Positions 26,259 to 40,200 of a DNA stretch of 64,000 nucleotides are shown piece after piece. A model generated the notes under the pieces. That model made no database searches. It saw only the letters and a program-made list of their open reading frames with translations, and was not told where the DNA came from. Where the stretch lies: NCBI GenBank assembly GCA_964007475.1, contig OZ023275.1:37505381-37569380 (forward strand), read 5' to 3'. Made by a program: the position numbers and the translations under genes. The DNA comes from Hybos culiciformis. Its lineage: Eukaryota > Arthropoda > Insecta > Diptera > Hybotidae. Each line of letters begins with the position of its first letter. Within the stretch, counting starts at the first letter, position 1.

Positions 26259-29200
26259 TAATAACCAAACTGATATTCTTCTCAAATATTTAATAATGTA
26301 TCTCACTGTTAACTGCTATAGAACAAACCATGGAAACTATGGAATATTAATTTTCAAAATTTCATATAAATTAATTTTTTTTCTTCGTCACAATTATTTA
26401 TTTTATTTATTTTTAAACATTATTTCTACTACATTCTTTTAAATTTAACGACTTAAAAGTCTAATAAATAAAAAATAATGCGACATTCAATTATTGAAAA
26501 TTTATTCATTCACACGGATCAAAGATTAACTATGTACCTAATATATAAATGTATCTAATAAAAACAATAAATTGTCAGAAACATTGAAATAATTAATTTT
26601 TTTTTTATTCCATATTTTTAAGATATTTTGATAAATTTCTGAAATGATGCTAACCCTAATTAAATTATTTTGGCTCATTTTCTGAATATCAATTTAAAAT
26701 GCAAACAAAATTATGATGCAGACAAAATTTTCATTTTCATTCAAAATAATAATAAAAATTATGAAAGATAATCAAAAAATTTAATTTTTATGCAGTTTAC
26801 AAATAAAAATTAGCTTTGATAAGCTACTTTCAAAAAATAAAAAATAAAATGTTTGAATGGAAAAACTTAATAATATTTATTTAAATTTTTTTAATTAGGT
26901 AGCTCGTTTTTAAGTTTAATCTCTGACTATTTAAATATATGCATAGACAACTAAGGAGAAAAAATTAAAGTTGGAATATTTCGTCGTTCGGTGGGTATAT
27001 GGAATTTCTTTTCAGCATAAAGGTTGTTAAAGTTTTAGCTTAGTGTCAATTGTCAAATATGAATTAAAAGTTACAAACTTTTTGAAAGTTATTTATGAAA
27101 AGGGTTCGAAAATTCTATGAACTTTTACATAAAATATTTATATCAATATTTGCTATATCTGTGAATGAAATTTTAAGTTCATTATGGTTTTACTAATACA
27201 ACAAATACATCTACAAGGATTTAACCGAAAAGTATAATAATTAAGGTTTACCCTAATTGAGTTCTTTAACTTCTTACAGAATCTTCGAAAAGAAAAACAT
27301 AATTCTATAATTCTTCCCTTGCTTGTATCTTCCTCAATATTCTTTTATTCATTTTTCTTATTTTATCTTATACATCAGGGCAATAAAATAAAGGTCAAAA
27401 TTATATATATATATATATGTATATGGACAATAAATATATAATATTCTCAAATGAATTAACCTTTATATTGATTTGCATTCATCATGAATGACATATTTAG
27501 AGAAAAAAAAAATTTCAGTAAAAGTCAATAAATGATTTGAAATTTCGACCCTTTTCGTTTTTTTTTTTTTTTTACGTATTTTTTAATATGGATCGTAAAA
27601 CATTTTTTTTTTATATTTTATAACCAAAGAAAATATCCTTATCCAAAATAATTTTTCTTTACTCAAATCGATAAAATAAGACAAATGTGTAAATTTAAAA
27701 AAAAAAAAAAGAAAGAATGAAAAATTTTTTTATGGAGAAAAAATTAATTCTATGCTATTTTTTTGAAAAAAAAAAAATACCAATTTAATGTCCGAAATTA
27801 TTTACTTTTTATGAACTATGAAAAATAAAATTTTTATTTCATCTTAAAAAAAATGTTGTAAAAAAAACCGTCTCTAATTTATTACTATTTATTTTAGAAA
27901 TGAAAATGTTAAAATTATTTCTTCTAGATTATTTTAAATAGCTTCTCCACACCCTTAAGGAATTGAGTAAATCATTGAAATTATATCATTATTTATTCCA
28001 ATTTCTAATTTTCTTTCAAATTTCGAAAATGTTACAGAAATCGTCAATAATAAAGTGATTGTTGAAGAGCAATGTTGTTAAAGAATTAGTTATAAATCCA
28101 ATTTTATTTAATAAAATGTCCTATATGTAATATCTGGAGCTCCTCCGCTTACACAACTTAGCCTAAGCTAATCCAGCTCTCAACACAAATAATATTGCGC
28201 AATATAACAAATTTTAATACATATAATACTAATTTGTATATTTAGGTTATTACCAAATGAACCAAATGTCAATTACCATTCGAAATCACAATTCAATTAT
28301 TTATATTACGTACAGCAATTTGACTTTTACAAATATAATCATCACATTTATCAAAAATATAAAAAAAACACACACACAGAGATTACTCTTGATTTACTTA
28401 TGCAAAGGAAGCACAACAGAATAAAAAAAAAAATTCAAAGGAAATAAATTTAAGATTTTAAGGAAATTATATAAATAAAAGAATCATAATTTTGGGTTTG
28501 AAGTACCTACCTATATTATCGTGTATCCACATATTAAAGAAAATTTCATGAATTTATTTTAAAAGAAAATTTTTTCACTACACACTAAATTACATCTTCT
28601 TTTCATTCTTATTCTTACATTACATGTAATATAAAATACACACAATATATACACATTGTTAACGTAATGTGATTACACTGATTTCTTATTGTATATTTTT
28701 TATTTATATTAAAAAAAAAGAAAAATTAATTCAATCCAATTTATAGGCGGGAAGGGAATGTTTTCTCCTGTTTATTTTCTTTTAATAAATTTAATATTTT
28801 AAATCGAAGGTAGGGTAGGGATGTATTTGTTTTTTGTTTATTTTTATTATCTTTATTCTCGTAAAATATATACTGGCTTTAAAATTTTATTTACCCTATA
28901 TTTATAATAAAGTAAAATAATGATTATTATTATTAAGTGAAAAGTGATTAAAAAATATAAAAATTGTTTTTAATTTATTTTATCAAATATTTACGAATTA
29001 ATATTAAATTGCAAGAATATGAATTTTATTAAATACTGAACGAAATTTAATTATTTTTCATATTAAATTAAGTTAATGTTGAGACTATTATCATATAACT
29101 ACATATATACTTTTGGGCTAACTAAAATTTGTGATTGAATATTAAAATAATTTCGTACATATTTAATTTACCTATTTCAAGCTCATAACTGCTGTATAAA

Positions 29201-30604
29201 AATCATAAAATTTTAATCATTGTAAGTAAAATAATATTCCCAAACTATCTATATAGATATATCCAATTACCTTATCAGTCGTCTGGTTCTCATATATTAA
29301 ATTAATCAAAAATAATTATGTATGTACAAAAAAAATAATAGCAATAATAATAATAAAAATAAAATGTATGCAAAATAATATAAAAATAATTTAAATTGAT
29401 TGAAACCGCGAGTTTAAAAATATTTTGTCATTTACACTTATTGTTAAAAAAAAATTAAATTTGTAAATAAAATTAAAAAAAAAAAAAAAACTTTTGTACA
29501 TACACCGAAACTGATTGATGGGTTTATGATTGCTTTAGGGAAGAAAATTTAATTTTCCATTTTTATATTATGTGTATATGTATTTTTTAATTTATACCAA
29601 AAGACATCATGTCACGTTCTTTTTTTTTTTTTTAATTTCACGGAAATAAAATTACATATTGTATTTATGTACAAAAAAAAAACAATATTTTTAAGATTTT
29701 TACATTTTTTAATACTTTGAACATTATTTCACAAGTTAAAAAAAATCTAAAAAATCTTTAAACTCGAAAAAAAAAATTATTTTCATGCAAAATCCACAAT
29801 TCAGAACATCAAATTTTCTTTGAAAAAATATGTTATAGTATAAATAAATCAACTTGAATTCTCGATTAAACCTAAGCGTAATTGTAGACTTTATATATAA
29901 GCCAAAGTAAGAATTTAATTCCAAATTTAATCTGATTCTTAAACAGAAACACTGAAATTACTTTGAAGACTGCCTCATATGCGAATCCACCTCAATTTAA
30001 AAACAATTACATTATAAAAGAATAAAGAATAAGAATTTTAATTGAAAAATATAAAACATTCTATTATTCTAATTCTAATACTCTAATATACTTAAAAATT
30101 ATCTTGGCATTTCATCAATAGTAATAAATAATATATAACAAAATACACCATAATATACAATATAATAATAAATAAATTAAAGTAGCAAAATTAGAATCTT
30201 TTAAACTTATTTATTTATTTACTCTTCTTAATTCTATTTGTAGTCAGTCATTGGGAATACAATGAACAACTCAAGTATTCAATTTATTAAATTTATGTAA
30301 ATATGTTAAATTGACAAACGATTTATATATTTAATTTAGGTTAATTTATATATAAACTTAAAGAAAAATATTTAAGTAAACGCAAAAACATTTATCATTA
30401 GACAACTTTTATTTTTTTTTATATAATATTTAATTAAATTAGTTTAAATTTTTCTGAATGAATAAAAATATTCTGTATTTTTCTTCAATGAAAAACATAA
30501 TAATTAGAAGAAGATTAACATGAAAAAAAAAATACTATACAGATACAGAAAGCATTCATAAGTTATTTATAAATTGTTCATGTTCAAACTTATGTATACA
30601 TATG

Positions 30605-30658
30605 TTTGTATATGTATCTTATTAATTATAATTTGTATATGTATCTTATTAATTATAA
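30605..30658 (+). repeat. 27-bp tandem duplication, two exact copies
   Basis: The unit beginning TTTGTATATGTATCTTATTA occupies 30605-30631 and 30632-30658 with no mismatch. Confidence 0.8.
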
Positions 30659-30851
30659 TTGTGTTAACAACATTTAATCTTTAAAGAAAGATTTAATCAA
30701 TGATTTTTATCATAATATTATGTCTGTTGTAGAAATCAATGTCTGAAAAATTGTAGAAATTTTAAAGATTTTTTAATTTGTTTCAATTAATTATACAAAA
30801 TAAAAATAGACTTTTTATTAATTTTAATGTGAAAATAAAAGTTTTATTGCT

Positions 30852-30901
30852 AAGAAACGATATTATTTATATAAAAAAGAAACGATATTATTTATATAAA
30901 A
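30852..30901 (+). repeat. 25-bp tandem duplication, two exact copies
   Basis: The unit beginning AAGAAACGATATTATTTATA occupies 30852-30876 and 30877-30901 with no mismatch. Confidence 0.8.
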
Positions 30902-31572
30902 GAAAATTATTCTTAGAAATTCCCAATATAAAAAGCAATAACAAATAAATATCGAAAGTGACGTCTTTAAAATGAGATATTAATTTTACCTTCCAAAGAG
31001 AAATTTAATGTCGACTCTTTTTTACTCAGCAAAATTTAGAAAAATCAAGAAAAAAATCTATAATTTTGAACCACATTGGTGGAAATCTAAAATATCAAAA
31101 AAATATCATTTTGTGCCTTTAAATAATTCGGTAAGCACCACAAAATAAGGATATATACTTTAAGTTTAAGTTCAAGTTTTCTCAACCAAAGTACTGTTAT
31201 ATAGTTTAATCTGGAATTCTATATTTTCTTTTCAAGTCAAATTAAAAAAGATTAATTTTGTCGATTTCAAGTTCACGCTTATTGAAAAGTTTCTGATTTT
31301 TTTTTTGTAATTATACGATGCATTTATTTTACATTTCATCATCAAGTTATAATTGACAAGTAGCTGAATATTAATACTAAAATTATTAAAAAAATAATAA
31401 GTTAAATAGAAAATTATAATTTAATTATTTTTAATTAAAAAAAAAAAAAAACAAATCGTTGAAATTTTTGCAATCTTTAAGTTTTTGAATATAAAATGAA
31501 ATCAAAATCTCATGTTTAAGTTAATTTGAAAAAATAATCGTTTGAGAAAACATGAAGTCGTTATTTGTTTTA

Positions 31573-31610
31573 AATATTATCATTGAATATTATCATTAAA
31601 TATTATCATT
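31573..31610 (+). repeat. 13-bp tandem repeat, three copies
   Basis: AATATTATCATT plus one variable base repeats three times with a period of 13. Confidence 0.75.
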
Positions 31611-32379
31611 GCAGCTGCGGACATGTCTGATATAATCATTACAACGGAGGCTTACAAAGGATTGATTTGGCATATTTTAAATTTTGCAGAGAAATACAAA
31701 AAAAGTGTTTAATTGAACTTCGAATTTGATTCGAGTTTATATTATGTATTAAAATTATTATGAAAATACATACATTGTTTAGATTGTGCATTTACGGTAT
31801 ACGGCTCAAGCAAAGCTAAGAAATGAACTAACTAACAGAACAAATAGAAAAATAGTGCAGCTCTTCAGAATTAATAGGTGGTTGAACTTTTGAGGGTGAC
31901 ATTAGAGTTAGTAAATTTGAAATATAAGTTTTGCGTGAATTGAACTTAATTATAATTGGAGCTTAAAAAAATTCATGAAAACCGAATTTGTAAGCTTCCA
32001 ATAATTTTGTTTTTAAATCATTTAACGTTTTAAAAATATTAGATTAAATATTTTAATTCAAATGATTACAATAAATAATAACAGAAAAGAACAAATAATA
32101 CATATACTAAAATATTTGTAAACGCAAAACATTGAATAAAAATGGATTAAATCCATTATTAATCGGGAAACAAAAAAAAAATAGAAAATTAATATTTTAT
32201 TATACTTATACAGTAAGCAAATATCTATCTATATATATAAAAGCGAAGTTGTCTCTTTGTCTCTTTGTCTGTTTGTCTGTTTGTCTGTTTGTCGGTTCCG
32301 AATAGGCTACTAACCGCTCAACCGATCGTTTTCAAACTTACACCATGTCTTGATTCAGGTCGGGGGTCGTTTAAAATTT

Positions 32380-33060
32380 GATTTGCCTCCTACCCAAAGA
32401 CCTCTCCTGGGGGCGGACTTCAAAAGTTCGTACGATTTCATTAAAATTTGGTATGTAAAAAGAGCAACTGATTACACAAAAATTTCGTGACACAAAACTT
32501 GTTGACCTCCTAACCAGGGATCTTCCTGGGGGCGGACTTTGAAAGTTCGTCCGATTTCATTCAAATTTAGTACTTAAAAAGAGTTAACGATTAAACATAT
32601 ATATTTCGTAACAAAAACTTCTGAAGGTGGACTTTAAAAGTTCGTCCGATTTCATTTAAATTTGGTACATAAAAGAGGAAATTATTACACATAAATATCG
32701 TGACAAAAAATTTATTGACCTCCTACCCTAGGGGAGAACTTCAAAAGTTTGTCCGATTTCATTCAAATTTGGTACATAAAAATGATTAAACACACAAATT
32801 TCTCTTTTTAGGGGGCCTCTTCGAATATATAGAAATCAATTTCTTTATTACTAATAACTCAAAATATTAAAAACTAAACCACTAAACCGATCGTTTCCAA
32901 ATTTACACCGTCTCTTTGTGTCGTGGTCGTTATAGGCTATTTTAAAATTTGAATGGCACCCTACCCTCTCCCGGGGGGGGATTGCTGAAGTTCTTCCGAT
33001 TTAATACAAATTTGGTTCATAAAAAGAGTAAATGATTAAAAACACAAATTTGGTTTGATT
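32380..33060 (+). repeat. Degenerate internal tandem units of about 105-120 bp
   Basis: Units share CCTCCTACCC, a G-rich stretch, CGGACTTCAAAAGTTCGTC, CGATTTCATTCAAATTTGGT, ACATAAAAAGAG and ATTTCGTGACA in that order. Clear copies start near 32386 and 32508, a shortened one near 32615, another near 32717, and a more diverged one near 32950. They lie inside the Helitron-like element and mark internal amplification. Confidence 0.7.
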
Positions 33061-33150
33061 TGGAAACCTGTTTAACGGAAGGATATCATTCGATTTCATC
33101 TAATTTAAGTTCTGAATAAGTAGAAATTATAAATCTTAATTCCCCTTAGA

Positions 33151-33168
33151 TTCTTCTTCTTCTTCTTC
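33151..33168 (+). repeat. TTC microsatellite (six units) next to a GC-rich repeat tail
   Basis: Six perfect TTC units are followed by AATGGCGCAGCGACCCAATT and then GTCTTGGCC. A TTC run followed by a GGCGC...ACCC...GTCTTGGCC string is, from memory, a common dispersed repeat in insect genomes, here truncated. Confidence 0.5.
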
Positions 33169-33387
33169 AATGGCGCAGCGACCCAATTCGAGTCTTGGCC
33201 TCCTCTTAGATATTTTCCCCAAATTTATAAAATAACTAGCTTCTATAATTGTCTATCAATCTGACAACAAAAATTCCACTTAGAAAAATAAATCATTCGG
33301 AGTCCGTAGATGAGCAAGGGATGACGGCTATATTATATAAATGTCCCATCGTTGAAACCACAACAACGTGTGTTCGGGTACAGCTAT

Positions 33388-34210
33388 TTTAAATATTACA
33401 AAACTATTAAATCCACACAAAAAACTAAGGTGCAGTTTTACGACAAGGTTCAATATACTTATCAAGAAGAACCATATATGTACGTAAACTTAAGATTTAA
33501 TGATTTATTGTTTATCTACACATTCGCCATATGGACGGCGCGGCCCTGCCTCTAAGACAAGCGTCACGAAAGCGTATCGCAGGCGAAGTTCCGAAGCTTA
33601 TAATAGACCATATATAAAAATTTTCTACTTGTGAATAAAAATTAAATGAATTTTTAATCAAATCTTGTTATCAAATTTTAGACCACTTCCAGTAATCTAA
33701 TCATTCTGAAATTTGGCATGTGAGTCTATTTTAGGTGACAATACAATATTTTAATACTTAAACCTACCGTGAAAACGATAAAGACCGAAACAGCCATAAA
33801 TATGTGCCATAAATGGACTTAAATATGTAAGGCTAAAAAGTAGAAAATAAAAAAATAAATAAAAAAAAAAAATTTTAAAACACACTTTTATTATGTAGAA
33901 AATGCACTAAAAATAAAAAAATATTGTATTGGTATTGAAAATGTAGGTGTTACATATTATGTATTTTTATTTTTAAATTCTTCATATTAACTTGGTTGTG
34001 TTGATTGATTTTCCTGGAATTTAAATAGTGATCCATTTCCTGTCATCCGATCGATATGAAATTTTTTACATAGACTTGGTAACAAAATTTCAGCTCAATG
34101 GGCCGAAATTTGGTTTTAAGAAATTTCAATTTTTGAGAGAAAAAGGTGGCGAGAGAAAACCTTTAAAATATGCGACATAAAGGATTTATATTGAAAACTA
34201 ATTTTTCAAA
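33388..34210. other. Probable transposon-derived DNA of unknown class
   Basis: It is more complex and GC-richer than the background. A GC-rich patch lies at 33530-33600. Two related segments start near 33680 (GACCACTTCCAGTAATCTAA) and 34029 (GATCCATTTCCTGTCATCCG), each followed by an ATMTGAAATTT string, which suggests diverged copies of one repeat. The open frame 33352-33555 runs across the Helitron-like 3' end and is not a gene. Confidence 0.45.
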
Positions 34211-37200
34211 TAATAAACCAAGTACAATTAAAAATATTGCATAATTGACGTTCTATCACAAAGAAAATACACCTATACGTATGTAGTATGTATAATATAT
34301 AATTATTTACTGTGCAGTGCATTATGTAGGTTTTTTTTTCTATACAAATGTATTATATAAATGCATTTTAAGGTCAACAAAATGTTCGTGTTCTATAAAT
34401 TTTCTATAATCTCAATTCATATTTTTGAATTTCATATTTACGGGGTTTATTTTTTGCATGCAATATTATAAATCTTAAAAATAATAATATTGAATTATTA
34501 CTTAAGCAAACGAAATAATGCATTTAAAAAATAAAAATATTAAGTTTTAGAAATCGATCTATGTTTAGGGGTTTAAGACAGTGCAATTGCCGTAGTAGTA
34601 ATTACTTATATCGTTATTCTCGTTCTTACTTATTCAAATGCTTGATTATTTTGGATTGTTTTTTTTATCGAAGGCGGGTTCATTATTATATTAATGCCCC
34701 AGAAACTTTTTAAAATTTTTTAAAGCAATGCCGAATCCTCAAAATGAGTATATTTTGAATTATTTTAAGATCGTTAACCTCACCTTTTAATTACTTAAAT
34801 AATAATATACTTTTTCAACTTAGTTTTGCCTTTGCCTATAACGTAAAACACTCTTTAAACCACATTAAGTAGATTGTCAATTTTTATCTCAAAAATTTCA
34901 AATATAAAAAAAAACCAATTTAATTTTCTTGTTATAAAACTATAAAAAATGATAAAAAAAACTACGAAGTAGAAAAGTTTTTTAAGTTAAAATGTTTACA
35001 TAATTTGCAGAATTAAAATTAATTTGCACGATATATGTTATAATATATGTATAGTACATATTATGTTTAATGTTCGTTTATAAAGAAAATTCTAAAAACC
35101 AAAAAGATTTAAAAGTTTATTCCTCTCTAATTCTAAAACAATTTGAAAGAAGTCGTCGTCGTCGTCATCGTCGTACACAAAATTATTTGTATGAATGTGA
35201 TTGCTACCCATTTTATTTTCATTTGCATTAAATGCATTTGCATAAATTAAATTGCACATATTAATTATTATTATTATTATTATTTTTAAGTTTAAAGCAC
35301 TTTAAGCATTATATAATCTTTTACCTAGTGTGATGTTTCAAAGTTACTTATATATGTATACAAAATTTAACATTTAAAATAATAAGTATTTTACATGTTT
35401 CCTGGCACTATATCCTGTAATTTATAACAGTGTTGGAAAGAAAATTTTACTTATAAGGAAATTAAAATTTTCTAATTAAGACAATATTATATTGTTGGTG
35501 AGACTAAAAATTATTTAAAAATAAGATAAATTACTTTTTATGTTATTAAGATAAGATAAAAAATAATCAGCTTAAATTAAAATATGTTAAATTACAAATT
35601 TTATAGTTGATGTTACTATTAATAAATGTACATTGGAATAAAAATTTAATAAATATTTAAAAAGGGTCCTTTAACATTTCGAGATAATAAATAAGCAATG
35701 CAATAGGTGACTAATATTCTATGTTAAGTATTATACAAATAAGTGAAGTAATAATTTATGTTATCCAAAAGTATAGGTAATCGTTATAAAGAAATAATTA
35801 TTAATGTTTCAATTGAGTGAATTATAAAATATATAAATAAAATAATTTTATAAAACCATTTCGTTTATTTATATGTAAGTGTATGATTTGTTTAAAGTCT
35901 ATTAAGATTCAAAAACAACCTGAAGTATTTTAGATACTTTTGTTCTACAAAATAGTCATGACTGGCCCATTTATAGAGATGAAGGTCCGTGGTTTATTAT
36001 TGAATATAAGGAAGCTCTTTTGTGTTTATCTGTTACTTGTTACAACATTAAATAATTTCGAATTAAGAAAATGTATATAGCTTCCATAATACATTTTAAT
36101 TTGAACATTTTTCATTCATAAAATCCCTGATTTAGGGTTTTTTTTAATATTCTTATTTTATAAAGAGTAAAATTTGTACATTTTTTTTTTCTAAATTCAG
36201 GAACTGAATTAGCGATTGGTTTACTCAATATTATAATTTTTTTTTTCTTTGAATTATGGATTTTTATTCAAATGTGTTGATTCTTTATTTTTTTTTTTTT
36301 AATGTAAGGATAAATTTTTGATTGAAAATTTTTATTCAAAAGAAAATCCAGGAAAAGTAATTTTGAAAGCATCTGCATTTTTTTTTTTTTTTTTTCCATT
36401 TTACGACTAAATCTTTTATATCTTTGTTTATTTTTATTCAATATTATACTTTGGAAAAAAAAAAAAAGTATAAAGAATAATAATAATATTATACTAAAAA
36501 AAAAAAGATGAGAACGTTAAGAAAATTGTGTGCTTATCATTAAAAATCAATGGTCCATAAATTTCAATTGCCTCTGACAATAAAAAATAAAAAGGATAAC
36601 ATTTTTTTCTTGTTTTCTTTCTCTTTTTTTGCACTTAAATTTGTGTACCAACTCAATAAAGTAAAAATACAAACTTGAGCAATTTTATTTATTTATTCTT
36701 AATTATCCGTCCTTAAGTTTTATTGCTTTCACTTAAAGAATAAAAATTAAATACATAAAATGATTGAATTAGAAATATTTAATTTATTTTTTTCATGTTT
36801 TCAAATATCCCGTGTAAGGAACCTGAAAAATATGTATAGATATGCGTAAACAAAATATAATTTAAAATTTTTGACTTTGCAATGACATAACTTTTATAAA
36901 TAAGAGATATTTTAATCTCCCTCTGGTATTAAATTCGAAACAAACGAAAGAAAACTCTGTAGAATCAAAATTAACTAAATTTCTGTATAACAATAAAATA
37001 TATCTTATGAAATAATATAATTAAAATAGTGCACACATCAAGTGTTGCTTGCACAATAATGTTTTCTTAAATTATCCTGAAAGCACAGAATATGTCCTTA
37101 ATGTAGAAAGTGTGATACAGGGCCTAAAAGTATATTAAAATAATATGTTTTAAATTAAATATTCCAAACCCTTTAAATAAACGTACAAATACATACATAT

Positions 37201-40200
37201 ATAATAATAAAAAAAAATAATTTTAATTAAAAACAATATCATAAAATATTGCTTCAAGTAAATTCAGTTTGAAATTCATTCCAGTTCACTTATCATCATA
37301 ATTGATAAATTTTATAATTAAAATTAATTTTAAAGTGATTATCACTGGCAATAAATATCTTTCGTGAAACGATATAAATTGCATTAAAGTATATCAAACA
37401 TCAAATTATTATTAGTTTGAAGGTACAAAATAATATAGAGTTATTTATATGTAATGTATGTTTAATTTATAAAATATATACATCTGCTTCATTAATATTA
37501 TTTTATTATATTTATGAACATAACTCTTATAACTATATACATATAATAATATATAAAATAAATGAAAATATTAATAAAATTCGATAGGTGTTTCAAAAAT
37601 GATGAAATGTTATCCTGAAAATTTAATATTCCCCGGAAAGAATAAATCAAATTAAGTTTTATTTATGTTTATTATACAAATAATGTTAAAAATAATTTAA
37701 TTTATTTATTATTTTTTTTAAAAAAATAAATATTTGAAATTGATATTTAACATAATTTTACATTACTGAAATTAATAATTAAAATCAACAAATTATGAAA
37801 TGTAATATTGTTTATATTTATAGTATAAAAACAAAGTGTTAAAAAAAACTATTTTTTCACTGTTTTTGAATATTATAATTTTTATTGTGTAAGCAGCAAA
37901 TATTCATATATGATAATGTTGCGAATGAATTGTATAATAAACTGATTAATAATTTATTCCTAGATATTTAAGTTTTATTTTTTAGTACCAAGTCACAAGT
38001 CTTTCTTCATCAGGATTTATTATTCAAATATCTACTTTTTTTCAAATTACTAATTTTTGTCGAATAATTTGGACATGATTGGAATTTTGTTCATTTTGTT
38101 TTATTTTTTGCGGAGCAAAAGTGAGAAAGTGGATAAAGTACTAAGGACGAAATGGACGAAATTACATCGAAATCGATAAAATGTGTTTATTACAAATCGC
38201 ACAATTAAGCCTGGAAAGATATAAATATCTTGTACCTTGTCACTAAAAGTAAAATTTCTGAGTATGTAATCTTTTTCCAGTTTTCTCCATTTTCCGTTTC
38301 TCATATATGTATATGGAAAGTATCTTTAGCTCAAAATTCGATATTTCAAATTAACAAAAAAAAAAATAAAATATCGAAATGATAAATATGAGAAAGATGA
38401 TGTCTTAACGCGAAGCATCAAAGGGTTAATAATACACTTATTAACAAAATATATTCACAGATTATTAATCAGTATTTATTTTGTTTTTGTATTTAAAACA
38501 AACATCTAATATACAAAACAAAGATTGTATGTATGTCATACTATATTATTTAAATAACCTTTAAGTCTACTTGATATGAAATTTTCGCAAAAAAAAGGTA
38601 AACAAAACTAAATCAAATTTTTAAAAGCACATAATTAATTCAGGAAAAAATTTAAGAGCTTTATACATTTTCTCATAATGTGAACAATATTTCAAAATTT
38701 ATCCACAAAAAAAAATAAAAAATAAAAAACATAATATAAAATATTATTATGGTATTTTGCCAGTTAATACCATGGAGATTTTAAATTTTATACGGAAAAA
38801 TGGAATAGCTGAAGTCAAAAGGAAAACTACAAAAAAGAGTTGAAAAAAAAAACAAAAAATTATAAAATTTCTGCCGATTCAGTTTTTTATTTTTTTTTTT
38901 TTTGTGGAAATTATGTTGGAAAATTTAATCTAAAATGCAAAAGCTTAAAAACGAAAAAACTAAAAATAATTTCACCTTGGAGATTTGGAAACAAAAGTAT
39001 TCAACATGCATAACCACTTAAAATGACGAAGATAAAAAAAAAAAAAAGTTTTCTTCATATTTTTGATTTAATTTGAAAAGTTTTATCCTTTCCATATACA
39101 GAAAATATAAATTAAAGTAAATTTTTGAATTTGGTTTTTATTTCTTAGTTTCGTCCTAATTGTCATTTTTGAAGATATTGAGTTTAAAAAAAAATTTCAT
39201 TCACAAGTTCATAAAGTACTGTACGGTTGATATTTGAACTTAAAATATTCCATTAGTGCAGAATAAACCAAATATTATCCACAAGAATTTTTTATTTCCT
39301 TAAATTGTCAATATAATATTTTATATTTTTATTTCTGTATTCTTTCAACCTTATACTTTAAAACAAAACTTTTGTTAAAAAAAAACTCCCTCGTTCTACC
39401 TAATCGTCTTGTCAAATAAAATATATAACGAATGTTCACAGAAATACTTTAATATGACTTTGAAACTTTTTATAAATGAAAAAAAAAACAAAAAAAACAT
39501 TTTTCCAATGCAAAATGATAATAGAAATATTCTCTTCAACTGTGGTACCCGTACGTAACAACATGGATATGAAATTAGTTTTGTTATTATATATGATTTC
39601 ATAAATTATTTATATACATAATTTCATCTTCATACATTTATATTTTTCTAACTTTATATATGAAAAAAAAAAAATTATTTGCTTCATTATGTTTTTAATG
39701 GAATCTGATAAAACAGTTTTTGAGAAAATTTTCCCAAATTATTGTTAAAAAACTATACTCAATTAGGAGCAATTAGGATTAGAATTTTAGTATTTTATAT
39801 ACTGTGTTTTTTTTTTGAGAAAAAAATCTTACTTTAATATGATCCCAGAATTTGGTAATTTTTGAAAATGAACATCTGTCTAGTTTAGGCCTGGACACCT
39901 CAAAATACCAAAAGGGATAGAATCGCCCAAGCCGAAGCGAAGTGCGGCGGTACCTTCATTTTATTACATTACTATGTTGGTGAGAAGAACATTCTGAGTA
40001 CATTAATGAAAAATTTATTATTATTTTATTTTTCACAGCTTCCATAATTAACCTAATGCGGAAAATTTTATCAAATCTTAACTATACTCAAAAACAAAAA
40101 TAAATTTTAGAATTCAAAATTTGATAGATCACTTCATTTGATTTCGTTTTTTTAAATTATAACACTCCAGTTGTAGGATAAGGATTATAATATTTTAACT

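Larger units (their letters stand above)
26261..32227. other. AT-rich stretch without recognisable genes
   Basis: Nothing coding recognised. It contains AT and TA runs (around 27403-27425), AAT repeats near 29340, and three short exact tandem duplications at 30605-30658, 30852-30901 and 31573-31610. Short frames at 26242-26442 and 29736-29924 look like chance. Confidence 0.55.
32228..33387 (+). mobile_element. Helitron-like non-autonomous element (about 1.16 kb)
   Basis: The left end, preceded by A, reads TCTATATATATAAAAGCGAA, the usual look of insect Helitron 5' ends (family knowledge). The right end reads GTTCGGGTACAGCTA followed by T, like a Helitron 3' end, except that the last four bases are CTAT rather than CTRR. 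Upstream of it the segment AACAACGTGTGTT can form a small hairpin. There is no Rep/helicase frame, so it would be non-autonomous. The interior holds GTCTGTTT repeats (about 32250-32295), a head segment with AACCGATCGTTTTCAAA repeated in altered form near 32887, and several units of about 105-120 bp around GGGGCGGACTTCAAAAGTTC (see separate entry). The class call rests on end sequences alone; the 3' end is degenerate. Confidence 0.55.

Noticed and set aside
33352..33555. 67-codon frame
   Set aside because: It crosses the Helitron-like 3' end and unrelated repeat DNA.
39555..39561. CGTAACA as the end of another Bel/Pao LTR
   Set aside because: No purine tract beside it and no matching TG end; a 7-base match is expected by chance.
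39885..39950. GC-rich island with AAGCCGAAGCGAAGTGCGGC as a gene or promoter
   Set aside because: No frame, partner repeat or inverted end found; left as an unexplained patch, possibly a transposon fragment.
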